Counted from the first letter of the stretch, positions 22,836-35,400 are shown. The stretch is DNA of 64,000 nt from Centropus unirufus (GCA_013397695.1 VYZI01000485.1:327927-391926), one strand, 5' to 3'. A program made the numbers and translations. The notes: generated from the letters alone by a model not told the origin.

Positions 22836-24193
22836 AAGAACGGTTCAGGGAACTACAGCCCTGTAAGTCTGACCTCAGTGCCAGGGAAGGTTATGGAGCA
22901 GAACATTTTGAGTGCGATCACACAGCATATGTAGAACAACCAGGTGATCAGGCTCAGTCAACATGGATTTAGGAAAGGCAAGTCCTGCTTGACTAACCTG
23001 TTCTCCTTCCCTGGCACCATGACCTGCTTAGTGGATGAGGGAAAGCCTGTGGATGTTGTACACCTAGACTTTAGTAAAGACTTTTACCCTGTCTCCCTCA
23101 GCATTTTGCTGGAGAAACTGACTGCTCATAGCTTGGGCACACATGCTTTTCTGGGTCAAAACTGGTGGGATGACCAGGCCCAAAGAGTTGTGGTGAATGA
23201 AGTTAAATCCAGCTGGAGTCTGGCCACAAGTGGAGTTCCCTGGGGCTCAGTTTTGGAGACGGATCAGTTTAATACTTTTGCCAATGACATGAACAATGGG
23301 ATTGAGGGCACCCTCAGTAAGTTTGCAGATAACACTAAATTGTCAATCTGCTTGAAGGACGTAAGGCTCTTCAGAGGGATCTGGAGAGGCTGGATTGATG
23401 GGCTGCAGCCAGTTTTATGGGGTTCAACAAAGCTAAGTGCTGGGTCCTGCGCTTGGACCACAACAAAGCCATACAATGCTACAGCCTTCGGGAAGAGAGG
23501 CTGGAAAACTGCTCAGTACAAAAGGACTATGGGATGCTAGTTGACAACCAGCTGAACGTGAGCTAGCAGTTTGTCCAGGTGGCCAAGACAGCCAAAAGCA
23601 TCCTGGTTTATATTACAAATAGTGTGGTCCTCAGGAGTAGGAAAGTCATGATCCCCCTGTACTCTGCACTGATGGGGACACACCTTGAATCATGCATTCA
23701 GTTTTGGGCTCCTCACTACAAGAAGGATATTTTGGTGCTGGAACATGCCCAAAGAAGGGCAATGAAGCTGGTGAAATGTCTAGAGGACAAGTCCTAAGCA
23801 AAGCAGCTGAGGGCACTGGGACTGTTTAACCTGGAGAAAAGGATACTGAGAGGAGACCTTATTGCTCTTTACAACTTCCTGAAAGGAGGTTGTAGTGAGG
23901 TGGTTCTACATGGTCTCCTCTCCCAAGTAGCAAGTGATGAGATGATAGGAAATGACCTCAAGTTGTGTCAGAGAGGCTTAGACTGGATATTAGGAGAAAT
24001 TTCTTTACTGAAAGAGTTGTCAAGCGCTGGAAAACGCTACCCAAGGAAGCCATTGAGTCACCATCCTTCCTGATATTTAAAAGACATCTAGATGTGATGC
24101 TTAGGGACATGGGTTAGTGGTGGACTTGGCAGTGTTAGGCTAACAGTTGGACTCAATGATCATTTATAACGCAAGTGATTCTGAGATTCTATG
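22836..24193 (+). mobile_element. CR1 LINE, 1.36 kb, with broken ORF2 and intact 3' tail
   Basis: The longest CR1 copy in the window. It begins inside ORF2 ('gttcagggaactacagccct'), covers most of the reverse-transcriptase palm and the C-terminal part, and ends in a 3' UTR ('cttggcagtgttaggctaac') with the tail 'gattctgagattctatg' at 24177-24193. The 3' UTR wording differs from the copies at 4900, 17297 and 31165, so it belongs to another CR1 subfamily. The exact subfamily cannot be named without an alignment to a repeat library. 5' truncation is the usual LINE outcome. ORF1, the endonuclease domain and the promoter are missing. Confidence 0.95.
22944..23797 (+). pseudogene. CR1 ORF2 reverse-transcriptase remnant
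   Basis: The first open piece (22944-23540) carries reverse-transcriptase landmarks in order: QHGFRKG near residue 6; motif A as LDFSKDF, with the catalytic Asp at residue 42; motif B as SGVPWGSVL from residue 96, where other copies have Gln in place of Trp; and motif C as FADN at residues 127-130 (23322-23333). Motif C is normally FADD, so the second catalytic Asp is lost. Just downstream, near 23355-23370, the CR1-like reading continues in another frame, which is a frameshift. A further open piece at 23579-23797 (IPLYSAL...QFWAPHYKKD type) lies in a different frame again. The enzyme is dead on three counts: 5' loss, mutated catalytic residue and frameshifts. Confidence 0.9.
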
Positions 24194-25288
24194 TTCCCTA
24201 AAGGTAACTGAGCCCAAATCTGTCCCTGCACCAGTGCTGAGTATTGGGTATTCACTTGGAAGATGACTTGTCCCTCCTTGGCCTGAGGCTCATGGCATAG
24301 AGATTGGCTTTCACAGGGAAAATCACAAAAACATTGAATGTTATTCTTATTTGTATCCTGACCTCTAATACCCTCAAGTTACTTGGGATGACATGGCTTC
24401 TGCCTTCCTGGGATGTTGTCCAGAAAAGTAGGGGTAGATGAGCTTCAGGGCCACTTTGCATGGGCTCTGATGGAACATGGTGGCCACAGATCACCTTTGG
24501 TGGATCATCTCTACTCTTGCTCCTTTGCATTGGAACATTTTTTTGCCTGGCACTGGTGTTATGGAGCCAGATGGTGCAGCAACTTGTTTGTTGCAGTTGG
24601 ACTCTGCCAGACAGAGCAGACGGTTTGGAGGAGCATCGGTGAGTGCAGGAAGACGTTTTGCTGAAGTGCAGGAGCTATTTTAAACATATCAGCAAAGTCT
24701 AGCATGGAGAAGACCCTGCTGCCTCAGAAGCATGTTCTGCCAATCTGATACTGAAACCTGATTGTATTTTACAGCGCATATAATTTATCTCACTCTAGGC
24801 AGGGTCTGGGGTCAGAATGTTTCATGCAGTTCCAGTCATTAGCAAGGAGAGTCCTTTTGCCAGCAGACATTTGAGAAAAAATCACATTTTTCACTGCATG
24901 AGCTGGAAAACCAAACAATTGGGGTCACTGCTTTCTTATTTACTCCTCCATCAGTGCTGTTGGATGACCTGCAGGTACCCCTTGGCATCACTCTTGTCAT
25001 TTCCCCCCCTCCTTGCTGAAATAGGACAGAAAATTGCAGGGAGGAAATGAAAATTTTTGGCAGATGTGTTTAACCTGTCCATACTGAGCCCTGTGGGCAG
25101 CAGCCCTGCATGTAGAGGTCCTTCCTGCTCTGAACCCGGAGCCCTAGGAACCTTCATCCCTGCCCGTTCTAACTGGCCCTACAGTGAGGGCATGCCTTGG
25201 TGCTGGGAAGTGTGGGGGCTTTTATACTGTCTATAGTGGAAAATGTGGAAACTCATCTCTCTCTGCTCTCCTCAGATCTAATATTCTT
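24194..25288. other. Non-coding stretch, no gene recognised
   Basis: Unique sequence between two CR1 copies in opposite orientation. Several overlapping plus-strand frames at 24413-24683 are short and unmatched. No repeats or regulatory sites stand out. Confidence 0.6.
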
Positions 25289-25500
25289 AGAATCATAGAA
25301 GGATTTGGTTTGGAAGGGTCCTTAAAGAGCATCCAGTTCTAACCCATCTGCCATGAGCAGGGACACCTTCCACCAGACCAGGCTGCTCAAGAATCTCTTT
25401 CTCAAGTCTAGTCTAAATCTTCCTCTCCCCAGCTGATAGCCTTTCCCCCTCGTCCTATCTTCATCACGTCCCCTCATCCCATGTTCTGATACTACCATCT
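25289..25500 (-). mobile_element. CR1 LINE 3' end with internal deletion
   Basis: On the minus strand the 3' tail (AATCATAGAAGGATTTGG on the plus strand) is followed by the CR1 3' UTR (the 'ggtgtccctgctcatggcag' segment). The sequence then jumps directly to the earlier coding part (RTRGKGYQLGRGRFRLDLRKRF-type trace on the minus strand). The roughly 90 bases that normally lie between, which encode the HWNRLPREV...SLEVFKARL part, are missing. The element probably extends a little further, towards 25560, in degraded form. Confidence 0.88.
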
Positions 25501-28500
25501 CTAGTCCTCCAGAGTGTCCAGCATTACTTTTCAGTCCTTTTCCCCATCTCCTCTTGGCCCTAAGAGATGTTCTGCCACTCTCTGACATCCCACTTTCTGC
25601 AGGGTGGCTGCAGGAAGAACTCCATTAATCTTTTTGGCTCTAAGGAGGCACTTTCCATCCAAACAAACCCTGAGAGACTCGGGGTTTTATTCTTACTACA
25701 TGACAAGCAGCAGACCCCGTAGGTGTGGGATGTTTGAGATGCATCCCACCACACCACGGCTGGCAAAACAAATCTTTTCACAAAGTTTTCACCACCTGTC
25801 CAGCTTCCTCCCTGGAGGAAATCTATCCTCTCCTCCTCCTGGAGACAATAGCTGGAGCTTTGTTTGCAGCTCCCCTTTCACGAATAAATCCAGCACTGAC
25901 AAGTAAACACAGGGCCACCAAACAAAAAGCAATATTCAAGGCTTGGGAGTTAATGATCTTTTCTACTGACTGGGTAAAAGCAGCTGCCAAATCCTTGAAC
26001 TGCGTGCAAATAGCTCCTTGTTACTGTAATTAGCATTGCTACGGCACCCTAAAAGCCCAGTTAGGTCTGGGGTCATGCTCCATCCCTGCTCTCCAGAGCA
26101 TGCACATGAGCTTCTTGCCCCCTCGGTTTGGAGGTTGGTTTTGTTAGACTAGAGGAGCAGGGCCAGATCCAATATCAGGTACAAATCTTACTCATCAGGA
26201 GAAGTTTAGCTGCAGAAAGTGTTGCATGCAAATGGAAAAAAAGATGTGAGAATGTGTGTTGGGAAACAACTTCTCTAATTGAAAGCAAAAGTTATAAATA
26301 GTCAGAAGTTTTACTGATTTTGTTCCACAGATACTGGTATTTTATCTGAGAGCATTGGATTCTGCAGTAAGACACTTTTGATGGATAGGGATCTGTAGTG
26401 GTCCAAAGAAAATTTAGAAAGAAATTATTCACATTTTTTATAAAAAAGAAGCAGGGGGTGAGGAAAGCTGCACTGAAAACAGTGGAAGAGATCTGGATTT
26501 ACCTGGAATAAATAATAACCAGGCTAAGCTGCCAGCCCCCTTAATGACCATGTTCCCTTTCCAGACCTGGAATAAAGAAGTACCAGCACCACTTTTTTTA
26601 ACCTGACATTTCCAGAAATATCTTTTTTTTTGTTTTTCACATCAGGTTTAGAAGAGGTAGGGTTAAGATATTGAGATAAAGGTCATCCTTGAGAATATTT
26701 AGTCTGCCTGGAAGTAGGAAATACCAGAAATCTTTCCAGATTCTTCAGGCCATTTCAAGAAACAGATAAATACCCCAACATTAGGCACAAATAAATGGAA
26801 ACTTCAAACCATCTGTCTTTTGAAAAGTGGTACCCAATGCAGTTTGCTACGGCATTGGCCAGTGCTTCATGCACTGCACTTTCTCTGTGCCAGCCACTGA
26901 AGGCAGGGAAAGGGGCCCTGCAAAAGAGCATCCCCAGCTCCTAAACAGCACTTGAATCTGGCAGATCTTCCAAGGAAATCCCTGCTTCTGTCTGTACACC
27001 TTCAGGTTCCTCCTCTGAGGATGATCAGGTCATGGTATAGCTCACCTGCAATTAAATCAAGGGATCTGCTCTCTGAGACCTGATGTGTTATGTGATGTTT
27101 GTATTCTGGAACAAGTCACATGTGTCATGGGTTGTTATTTTAAATCATATTCAAGTTGTATCATGTATATTTGCATCCTGCACTGCAGGAAGGGTTTGGG
27201 GTTTTTTTTAGTTCTTATTCTTCTGTCAACACAAACAAAAGCACTCTAGTCTGGAAGTCTATCTGTGATACTGCTAATGTTCTGAGCAAAAAATTTTCAA
27301 TTTTTGTTACTGGACAGTAAGCCCCACTGAGGGAGCTCCTTGTAGTAAGATTTACACTCACCCTTTCTCTCCCTTTATTTCCAGCATTCCCTGTGATTTT
27401 TCAGCTTTTGATTTGTATGTGGCATCGCAAAGAGAAGCACATGCAGGTCCTAAGATGTATGTGCTATGTTGAAGACATGGAAATAGAATCCATTTCTTCC
27501 TGGCCACAGCCTCACACATTTGTTGCAAGGTCATTACTGGCTCCACCATTGCTCACACCATCCCCTTGCATGCACAAAGAAAATTTCACACATGCCTGGG
27601 GGAAATGGAAGGGAAATAAATCAGAAATGTCAGGTATTTTCTGACTTGCAAGACCTAAATCCATCTCTGGTTGAACTCCACTTGGTACCAGTGATTTACT
27701 TCAGAAAAATACATTTTAGGCCCTGATCCATTTGCCATTTTTTAATCTGCTGCTCCACTTCTGCTCAAGTAACTTTTATTGCCAAGGATGAAAACATCTT
27801 GGGCAGTTTAAGCTCTTCTGTAAGTGGCTATCTCAGAAAAGGAAAAAATTCCAGATGACCAAATATTTCATCCTCCAGTAGCTGAAGAAGGAAGTTGTGG
27901 CTTAATGGAGAAGTCTTGTGAGCATCTGAAAGCCATTGAACAGAGGACAGACCTGCTGAACCAGGAAAATCCTGTCTGTTTTGCAGCTGAGCAGCAAGAC
28001 AGTTGCTTCAGTGCTGGTTAAAAATACCTGTGGCCTGGTCCTGTTGCAGTCGTACTAAGTCTGGCCTGGGTTAAGGAAGGCATTTTAAAAGAAAATAATT
28101 TTGCAACAGTGCAGATGTTTGCTTTAGTGTCACTAGCAGCACAGCCTGGCCTGAAGGGCAGCAGAAATGAACGCATGCCCATGTCTTACTGGGCAGCTCA
28201 TCATCCAGCATTGGCATTTCCACCTTCTTTATGATTGTAACTTGATTTGATACCTTCATTCTCCAATCCTGGTGCAGAAGCAGATGACAAGCACAACCAG
28301 TCAGGGTCCTTAATATTTTAAATCACTGTGGCTACCTCCACTTGCTGGTTACCTGCAAACTCTCTGATTTCTGCTCAGAAATGTGCTTTCTGCTCTTCTT
28401 GGTTTGGGGCCAGTTTGTTTGTGGTGCAGCGTGTAACAAAACCACGACAGCAAAAGAGGAGCCACCCTGTGGGTTTTCTTCAGCAAGAAGCCAGAATGTT

Positions 28501-29689
28501 GATTTTTTTTCATTTCCCTTGGTTTCCTACTTTGGCTTTGCTTCCAAGGTTTGTGGAGGTGGGACAGGTGATTTTTGTCTGCTTTGTGGAGTTTACCTTT
28601 CCCTGGATGCCACATCCCTGTGGCATTGACAGGTGGTGCTGGGACTGGTCCAGGCATCTGTGCTGAAGGAAGTGCTGAACAATGGGTCTTGTGAAGATGC
28701 CGTTGCAAAGTAGTGGTGAAAAGGCTACTGAAACTAGCTTTTTTGCTTTGCACACGGCTTATGTCAAGGCCATTAGCATGGATCCCTATGCCACAGATGT
28801 TCAAGCTGTGACTCAGAGCTAAGGAGGAGCCCGTCACCAGAGAGCAAGAGAAGGAACAGTGTGGCTGCTTGCTTGAGCCCAGCAAGTGAAGATGGAGCAG
28901 GCCTCCTGCCACAAGGGTAGAAGACACAAAAACAAGGAATTCACAGCAGAGCTTCCCCTCTCTTTGCTGCCCCAGTCATGGAAACATCTAGTCTCCTCCT
29001 ATCAACTTCACACCAGCATCCTGCCCAGTCTCACAAAGGTCTGGATGGGAAAAGGCTGTTCTATGCTGCAGATGTGGATGGCAGATGGACATCAAAGTGG
29101 TTACCATAGCTTTGGTCTCTCCTCCCAGTTCCTCTTGGCATCTTGCTGGATTTGAACTGGGTTTTTTGTTCAGATATTTATGAAAAACGCCCTGCTGTTG
29201 GCTTTCTAAAGAGTATTTCCTTCATGAACTTGCATTTCTTTTGGTGCTGTCCTGTTTCTAAGCCAGGAAAATATGTGGCTTTTCATTTTAAAAAATGACA
29301 CATTCCTGTGAACAATACTAAAAAATAATAACAAAATGATGTCTGAACATTTCAGAATTTACGTGGAAAATTTTTTTCTATTTTTCTGCCCAGAAAATTA
29401 AATAAGTCTTGCTGAGGTTCTCCCTTTAGTACAATTTAGATAAATCGCAACTCAGAGGGCAACTCTTCAGCTCAGAATTCATCTCCAGTTGACATACAGT
29501 TCCTACACCATTCCCAGATCTGTGTGCTCCCCAGAGCCTCTCTGCTCCCTTGTCTGCTGGATCTCAAGTTCAAGACCTGGAAGGTTTGCTTTCATTTCTC
29601 TGCCACAAACAATAAAAGCAACCTTGTGACTGATTGTAACTGACAAAGAGCAACATTGGCAAAAACGTTTCATTTCATTGCTGCTTTCT

Positions 29690-29765
29690 TGCAGAGCGGC
29701 CTCTGGGAAGTGGCGCAGACGTTGCGCTCTCCCTGTCGGGGCTGGCTTGATTTAGTACCGACATG
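29690..29765. promoter_or_regulatory. Small CpG cluster with a GC-rich palindrome
   Basis: Six CpG dinucleotides fall within about 75 bases, in a window where CpG is otherwise sparse. At 29713-29727 the string GCGCA-GACGT-TGCGC forms inverted 5-base arms around an ACGT core, a shape shared with CRE/bZIP-type and other CpG-containing factor sites. Retained CpGs can mark an unmethylated regulatory element. The cluster is far too short to be a CpG island, and no promoter element is visible, so the role is a guess. Confidence 0.2.
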
Positions 29766-29825
29766 AGTGGGGATGACTGGAGAATTTTTTTCTCATGCTT
29801 TTTTTTCCCTCTACGCTTTTTCCAG

Positions 29826-30012
29826 GTTTGCATCAGCCCAGATTCTGTCCGTCAGTAGCTTTGTCCTGCAGCACAGCTCTGACCAGCATGGGCAGCCCCG
29901 CTGCAGGCGCTGAGATGTCTCTGCCCAGAGGAAACCCTATCCCAGCTGCTGGTGCTGAGGCATTTTCCCCTCACCAGTCCCTGCATCCAAAATCTCAGCA
30001 TTTGCAGCTGGT
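29826..30012 (+). other. Exon-like segment, unverified
   Basis: A long pyrimidine tract (29787-29825) ends in TTTTTCCAG. The frame that follows is open from 29795 to 30133, and a weak donor (CTG/GTAACT) occurs at about 30012/30013. The peptide has an internal repeat: PAAGAE appears twice, 17 residues apart. It matches no protein family I know, and a minus-strand frame (29852-30106) is open over the same bases. The acceptor is good and the donor is poor. Chance is the leading explanation. Confidence 0.15.
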
Positions 30013-31164
30013 AACTACCACTTACACAAGGTCTTCTATTACAGTAAATATCCTGGGCTTGAGATTTGAGCTCACATATGTTCCAGCGCTGGATATTACT
30101 GAGCAATTAATTCACTTGCTCAGAAATTTTTAAACACTCTAAACAGACGTACAGTCAGATTCATCCACAGTCCTTTTCCAGCTCTGGTCTCTCACTTGCT
30201 GTCTGGGTGGGCCCATGGTAAATGGTAGCCCTAGTTCTATCTGTAACCACAGGTTTGCTGTGAATGTTTCATTTTATTGCTCTGCTCGTAGCAAACCAGG
30301 CAGGGAGGAAAAGGAGGAGGAAACCCTACATAGCTGAATCCTGGGCTGGCCTCTTGTTTGCTTTACCTTATCTCAAAAGCCACAAGGGTAAGTTATAATA
30401 CCTCTGGATCCAGCCTCACACACAGAGCTCCCGTGACACCCACATGTGCTCAACACTTGTAAGGACCATAGGAATCTGTGATATAAACATCCATGCAAGG
30501 AATATGCATGTTCTGAAGTCCACCCATCTGGGATCACACCTATATAGTGTCTCATTCCCCTTGCTGCTGGCAAGTAGAGTCCATGTTTCAGAGGATGAGG
30601 GTGTTTCACTGAGACCTACTCTGTGACATCAAGTGTGACTGCCAGGATTCATACTACTTTACCAAAACACCCTAAGTTTAAATGCATTCTGGTCTGTGTT
30701 GTTCACAGGACCAGATTAACCACCTCTCTGAGTTAGGAGTCTACAAAGCAGATGAAGCAGCTAGATCTGATAAGAGGCACTAGTACTGCCAATGGATGCA
30801 CTCTTAGCAGGCCTGAAGTCTTCTCTTTTCAGGGAATACCTGTTGTCCCACTGCCCAAAATACATATGTGGGAGCAGGAGGTGCACAAAACTCTGGAAAA
30901 CAAGTCTGGGCAGGCAAGGGTAGAAGGAGGAGCTTCCCACCAACACAGGCTCAGAGAGGCAGGGAACAGACACTGCTGGATATGTTTTTAACACATGTTT
31001 GGGAACTGCCAACGAGACTAACAGCCAGCTCTACCAAACTGGAGTGAACAACCTTCAGCCTGGTTGTGATTCATATCCAGAACTTTACAGAGAAGTTTCT
31101 TGGCCCTTCATTACTTGTTAGCAATAAGAGACTGAAGTTCTTTAAAGGGGGGGATGGAAAAATT

Positions 31165-31926
31165 CATGAGGTTATGAATTTCAATGAGATTAAGTGCAAC
31201 ATCCTGCATCTGGGTCAGGACAATCCAAAACATGGATATAGGCTGGGCAACCAGCGGGTTGAGAGTAGCCCTGCTGAGAAGGGCTCCAGGGTACCAGCGG
31301 ATGAAAAACTGAGCATGAGCTGCAACTGTATCCTGGGCTGCATCACAATAAATGTGGCCAGCAGGTCGAGGGAGATGATTGTTGCCCTCTATTCTGCTCT
31401 CATGTGACCTCACCTGAAGTACTGCATTCAGTTCTGGAGTCCTCAGCACAGGAAAAACACAAATCTGTTAGACTGAGTGCAGAGGAGGCCACAGATATGA
31501 TCAGGGTGCTGGGTCCTGTATAAGGACAGGATCAGAGATTTGGAGTTGTTCAGCCTGGAGAAGAGAAGGCTCCATGAAGACCTTATAGCAGCCTTCCAGT
31601 ACTTAAAGAGGGCCTACAGGAAAGATGGGGAGGGGGTCTTTATCAGAGAGCACAGGGATAGGATGTGGGATAATGTTTTAAGCTGAACAAAGGGAGATTT
31701 AGATTAGATACTAGAAAGAAATTCTTTACTGTGAGAGTGGTGAGACACAGGAACAGTTTACCCAGAGAACTTGTGGATATCCCATTCCTAGAGGTGTTAG
31801 AGGCCAGGCTGGGTGAGGCTTTGAGCAACTTGATCCAGTGGAAGGTGTCCATACTCATGGCTGGGGGGGGAACTGGATGTTCTTTAAGATCCCTTCCCAC
31901 TCAAACGATTCTGTGATTCTATGATC
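31165..31926 (+). mobile_element. CR1 LINE, 0.76 kb, 3' end intact
   Basis: The copy begins in the reverse-transcriptase C-terminal half ('aatttcaatgagattaagtg', 'atcctgcatctgggtcagga'). It passes the 'ccctctattctgctctcatg' and 'ttcagcctggagaagagaag' segments and ends with the 3' UTR and octamer tail (ACGATTCTGTGATTCTATGAT) at 31906-31926. Multiple stops break the coding frame. Its last 400 bases closely resemble the copies at 4900 and 17297, so these three belong to the same or sister subfamilies. The 5' boundary could lie up to about 40 bases upstream. Confidence 0.94.
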
Positions 31927-32349
31927 CTAAATTCCTCTTCATCCCTGCTGCAAGGACGTGTCTCTGCAGTGTATGGATCACACGAGAGAACAAATACTGC
32001 ACGTACCCTTAGTCATTGTCATTTACAAGGGATAAAAGAAAAGACATTTTTAATTGCATTAGCTTCAAGTACATGCCTGGTTGTTTTACAGGCACAGAAC
32101 CACTGTGTTAACAAACTGAAATAAAATTCCAAGGCCACAGACAGATTTTAATGGACATGAAACTTGTCCCAGGTCTGTTATCATGGATATCTCTGTTTTT
32201 AATTTGCCATGTTATGAATATCGATACATTATTATCCCATCTCAGCCCAGCTAAGAAAAGACAGGTCTTAATTTGCACCACTGAGAGAATGCACATTCCA
32301 TGCATCACACACCTGGCAAGGGCTCGTTCTCCAAGACTGGCAAATCCAG

Positions 32350-32405
32350 CTTCTTCTGTGACTCCTCTTCTTCTTTGTCATCTTCTTCTTCATCTTCTTC
32401 CTTTT
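32350..32405 (+). repeat. CTT/TTC-rich pyrimidine tract
   Basis: An imperfect trinucleotide run (CTTCTT, CATCTTCTTCTTC) of about 55 bases, with nearly every base a pyrimidine on the plus strand. It is interrupted by GTGA and GTCA, so it is an old or never-perfect microsatellite. Confidence 0.85.
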
Positions 32406-35400
32406 ATATTGCATTTCCCAAGGGAAAGCATTAAAAAAATGGAAGAAAGAAAATGCAAATCATTAAATTGTTTGTCAAAAAGAGGCAGAAAATTTTGAAT
32501 GGACTAAGACCAGAGAAATATGAATTATGGCAAAAAACATCTTTCATCACACAACCTTGTAATCCTTGCCTAGCTTGAAGCAAGCCACCTGACAGCCTTG
32601 TGTCAGACATCAGCTCCTCACAATGCCACTAATGTGGATGGACAATGTGAAGCTCAGAAATCATGTCAAACCTCACAAACCCACCCAGCATTTAAATGGT
32701 AGAAAAAATTGGAGATGAAAATCCAAGATTTAATCTTGACATTAAAACCCAGTGTTGCTTGTTTCCTGCTCCAGCTGAAGACATTGAGCTTCTCTGCTTA
32801 TTTCAGATGAGAAATAAAGTTTTACTAGAATTATTCAGCTTTGCTTATTAAAATACTAACTATTCTTTTAAAAGTCCCATTGATGCCAAATGCAAAACAA
32901 AGCAAATGATACAATTGTTTTTTCTTCTGAGACTTTGCCTCTTCATTATTCAGAGGGAAAATCTGGTCACACCTAAACATCTGATGCACCATCTCCCAAA
33001 GTTTACTTAAGAGGAGGAACTCAGTGTTTTTCACAAGTAGGTTTGTATAAGTAATGGTGTAACCTGATGGCTCCTGATGCCATGATTGGAGCTTTGCAAC
33101 TCTTTGAGACAGCAGCCAGGTACAGTGAAAATTAGTCTGCAATTCTAAAAGTGAGGTATAATTGAAGACAAGCAGGAAACATCATTTTTTCTCTTAGAAC
33201 TTTCAAGTCTCTTGTGGTAATGGCCTGTCAGAAGCCTTGATGAGATTATAAGGGGAAAAAGAGGGGCATGTTTGAAAGATCTGGATGGAGGCCTGAGTGC
33301 ATTATTTCATGGTGCCAGGCTGGAAGATGAACATTGTTCTGGGGAACTCAGAGCAGCTTTGGCAATACAGACCATAATCCTTCCTTGGTATAAATAATTT
33401 TCTTAAATTTTAAAGCACCAAGTGCCTTTTTTTTTTTTGCTTTATTTTGCCTCCTTACAGCCAATGATGGACAGCTTGAACTTGTGCCGCAATTACAGTC
33501 TAGCAGATATTCAGCAAGAAACCCAAGTAGCTGTGATTTCATCTAACATATCAAGATGGACAAAAATATCATCAGCAAAGCTTTCTCAGCAGCACCAACA
33601 AAAGAATATAGTGTGGATTGCACAGTGCATCATCGTGTTTTGCTCATCAAAGCAGTCAGTTTGCAGACCAGGTTTCATCTCCTCCTGCTCATATGTTTCC
33701 ATCTCTCCACGCCTCAGTTTTACACTCATGAAGAAAAAATACCAGCACCCTTCCTGCAGGCTCTGCCCTGTGCAAATGTGGGATATTCAGTGGTGAGCTG
33801 GTCATGGAGATGAGTGTGAGCAATGGAGCTGAAAGGACCCAGCAGTGGCAATGGCAAAGTGTCACTGAGGTGAGGGCGGAGCTGCTGGTGCATAAAGCAG
33901 CAAGGAGATCATATTTGTCTTCCAGAGTAGTATTTCCAGATTAAATATAAGAGGGACACTCAGAGAGGTCAGAGGCTGAGACTGGCTTTCAGAATGCTGC
34001 CTTTGACATCCAAAGAGGTAGGGCAGTCTTATTAAAAATGCAGTGTGGGTTGCAAATCTGTCACATACCCAAGCCATCACGTGGAGCAGGAGGGTGGATG
34101 AGGTGGTTATGGAGAACCTGTTGACAACAACAGCCTCTCGAGTGACAGGTCAGTGAACAGTTTGCTGCTAGTCAGCATTGTTTTGACAGGAACTACACAA
34201 GCCACTGCATGGGGGGCAAGGAGTGAATGTTCATGTCCACCTGGAGGTTTGTTTATAATCTTGCAGTGGAGAAACATGACCATGAATGAGAATTAAGCCC
34301 TGCATTGGCTTAGGAAAAACAGTTCAGAGGCACAAACCAGACAGGAGAGAGAAGTGGAGAATTGTGGGGGTGAAGGTGAGAGATTGCAAAAGCCAGGATG
34401 GAGAGAAAGGGTAGGTGATGCTGCTAGGACATACTGGGTGAAGGCTTCATCAGCTTCTGTTATATCCTTGCCTTTCAGCTGTTATTTCTGCTCTGGAGCA
34501 CACTGGGTTTCATCTGCTATACCACTTATTGGCCACGGTGACTTTAATAGGTGAAAATTGATGGTGTCTATTGCAAGGGTAAATGACAGGCAGGAAGCCA
34601 CTCTATGTACAGGTGAGAGTCTTCCATGCCACCCACCATTTGACTCACTCTCATCTTTCAATCCCTCAGCAGCTGCCTGATAGCTGCCTCGACACCTTGT
34701 CAACACCACCATTAACTCTCTGCAATTTGAACCTTCCCCATAGAAAGTTCCCCAACGGAAACTTCTCAATGTTTGGTGAAAATGAAAGAAACAAGTATTC
34801 ATCAGACATTGAAGGCAGTGGCTCTAGAAATGTTGCCAAGATGCCTCACAGACATTTAGTTTTGGTTTGAGCTTATAGATAAATATTTATTCTATAAATG
34901 CTCCATTCTTATCTATAAGGGATGTTCTATATCCAAAACCATCTCCCTTTTTTCAGGAGGTGGAAATTTCAGGCAATGAAGCACCCAGGGAGACAGAGGA
35001 CCTGTAAGATACAGCCCTGGATGCCATAGGAACCCAAGGTAAAGGAGTTATACTCCATGAGTCTTCACTGCAGCATACCAAAATTTTTGGTCAGGAAGTC
35101 ACTTATTGTAGTTGCAAGATGCCATGTTCCTTATCAGAAGTAGGTGTAGCATCAAGTCATCCAAACAAATGTGGCTTAAAGCTAAAAAGGACCATCACTG
35201 TCCCTGGAAAATTTAGTAAGATTTAAGTATCTCAGACTGATGGAGTGTTTCCTTTTTGTGAGGGAACTAAGAACATTTCGATTCCATATATTTTTAACAG
35301 TACTGGAAAAGGTTCAGGGAAGGGAAATAGGAAGGATACAAAGGATGTGTGGCTTCACTTCACGAGTAAACAGGAAAGAAGCCAGTCAGGATTCCTGACC

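Larger units (their letters stand above)
25501..31164. other. Non-coding stretch with a CpG cluster and exon-like segment
   Basis: No known gene. Points of note are listed separately: overlapping open frames at 28328-28927, and a CpG cluster followed by an exon-like segment at 29690-30012. The rest is unique AT-leaning sequence with short unmatched frames on both strands. Confidence 0.5.

Noticed and set aside
33685..33735. MIR-like segment (cgcctcagttttacactcat)
   Set aside because: The similarity to the SINE core is short and could be chance. A profile search would be needed.
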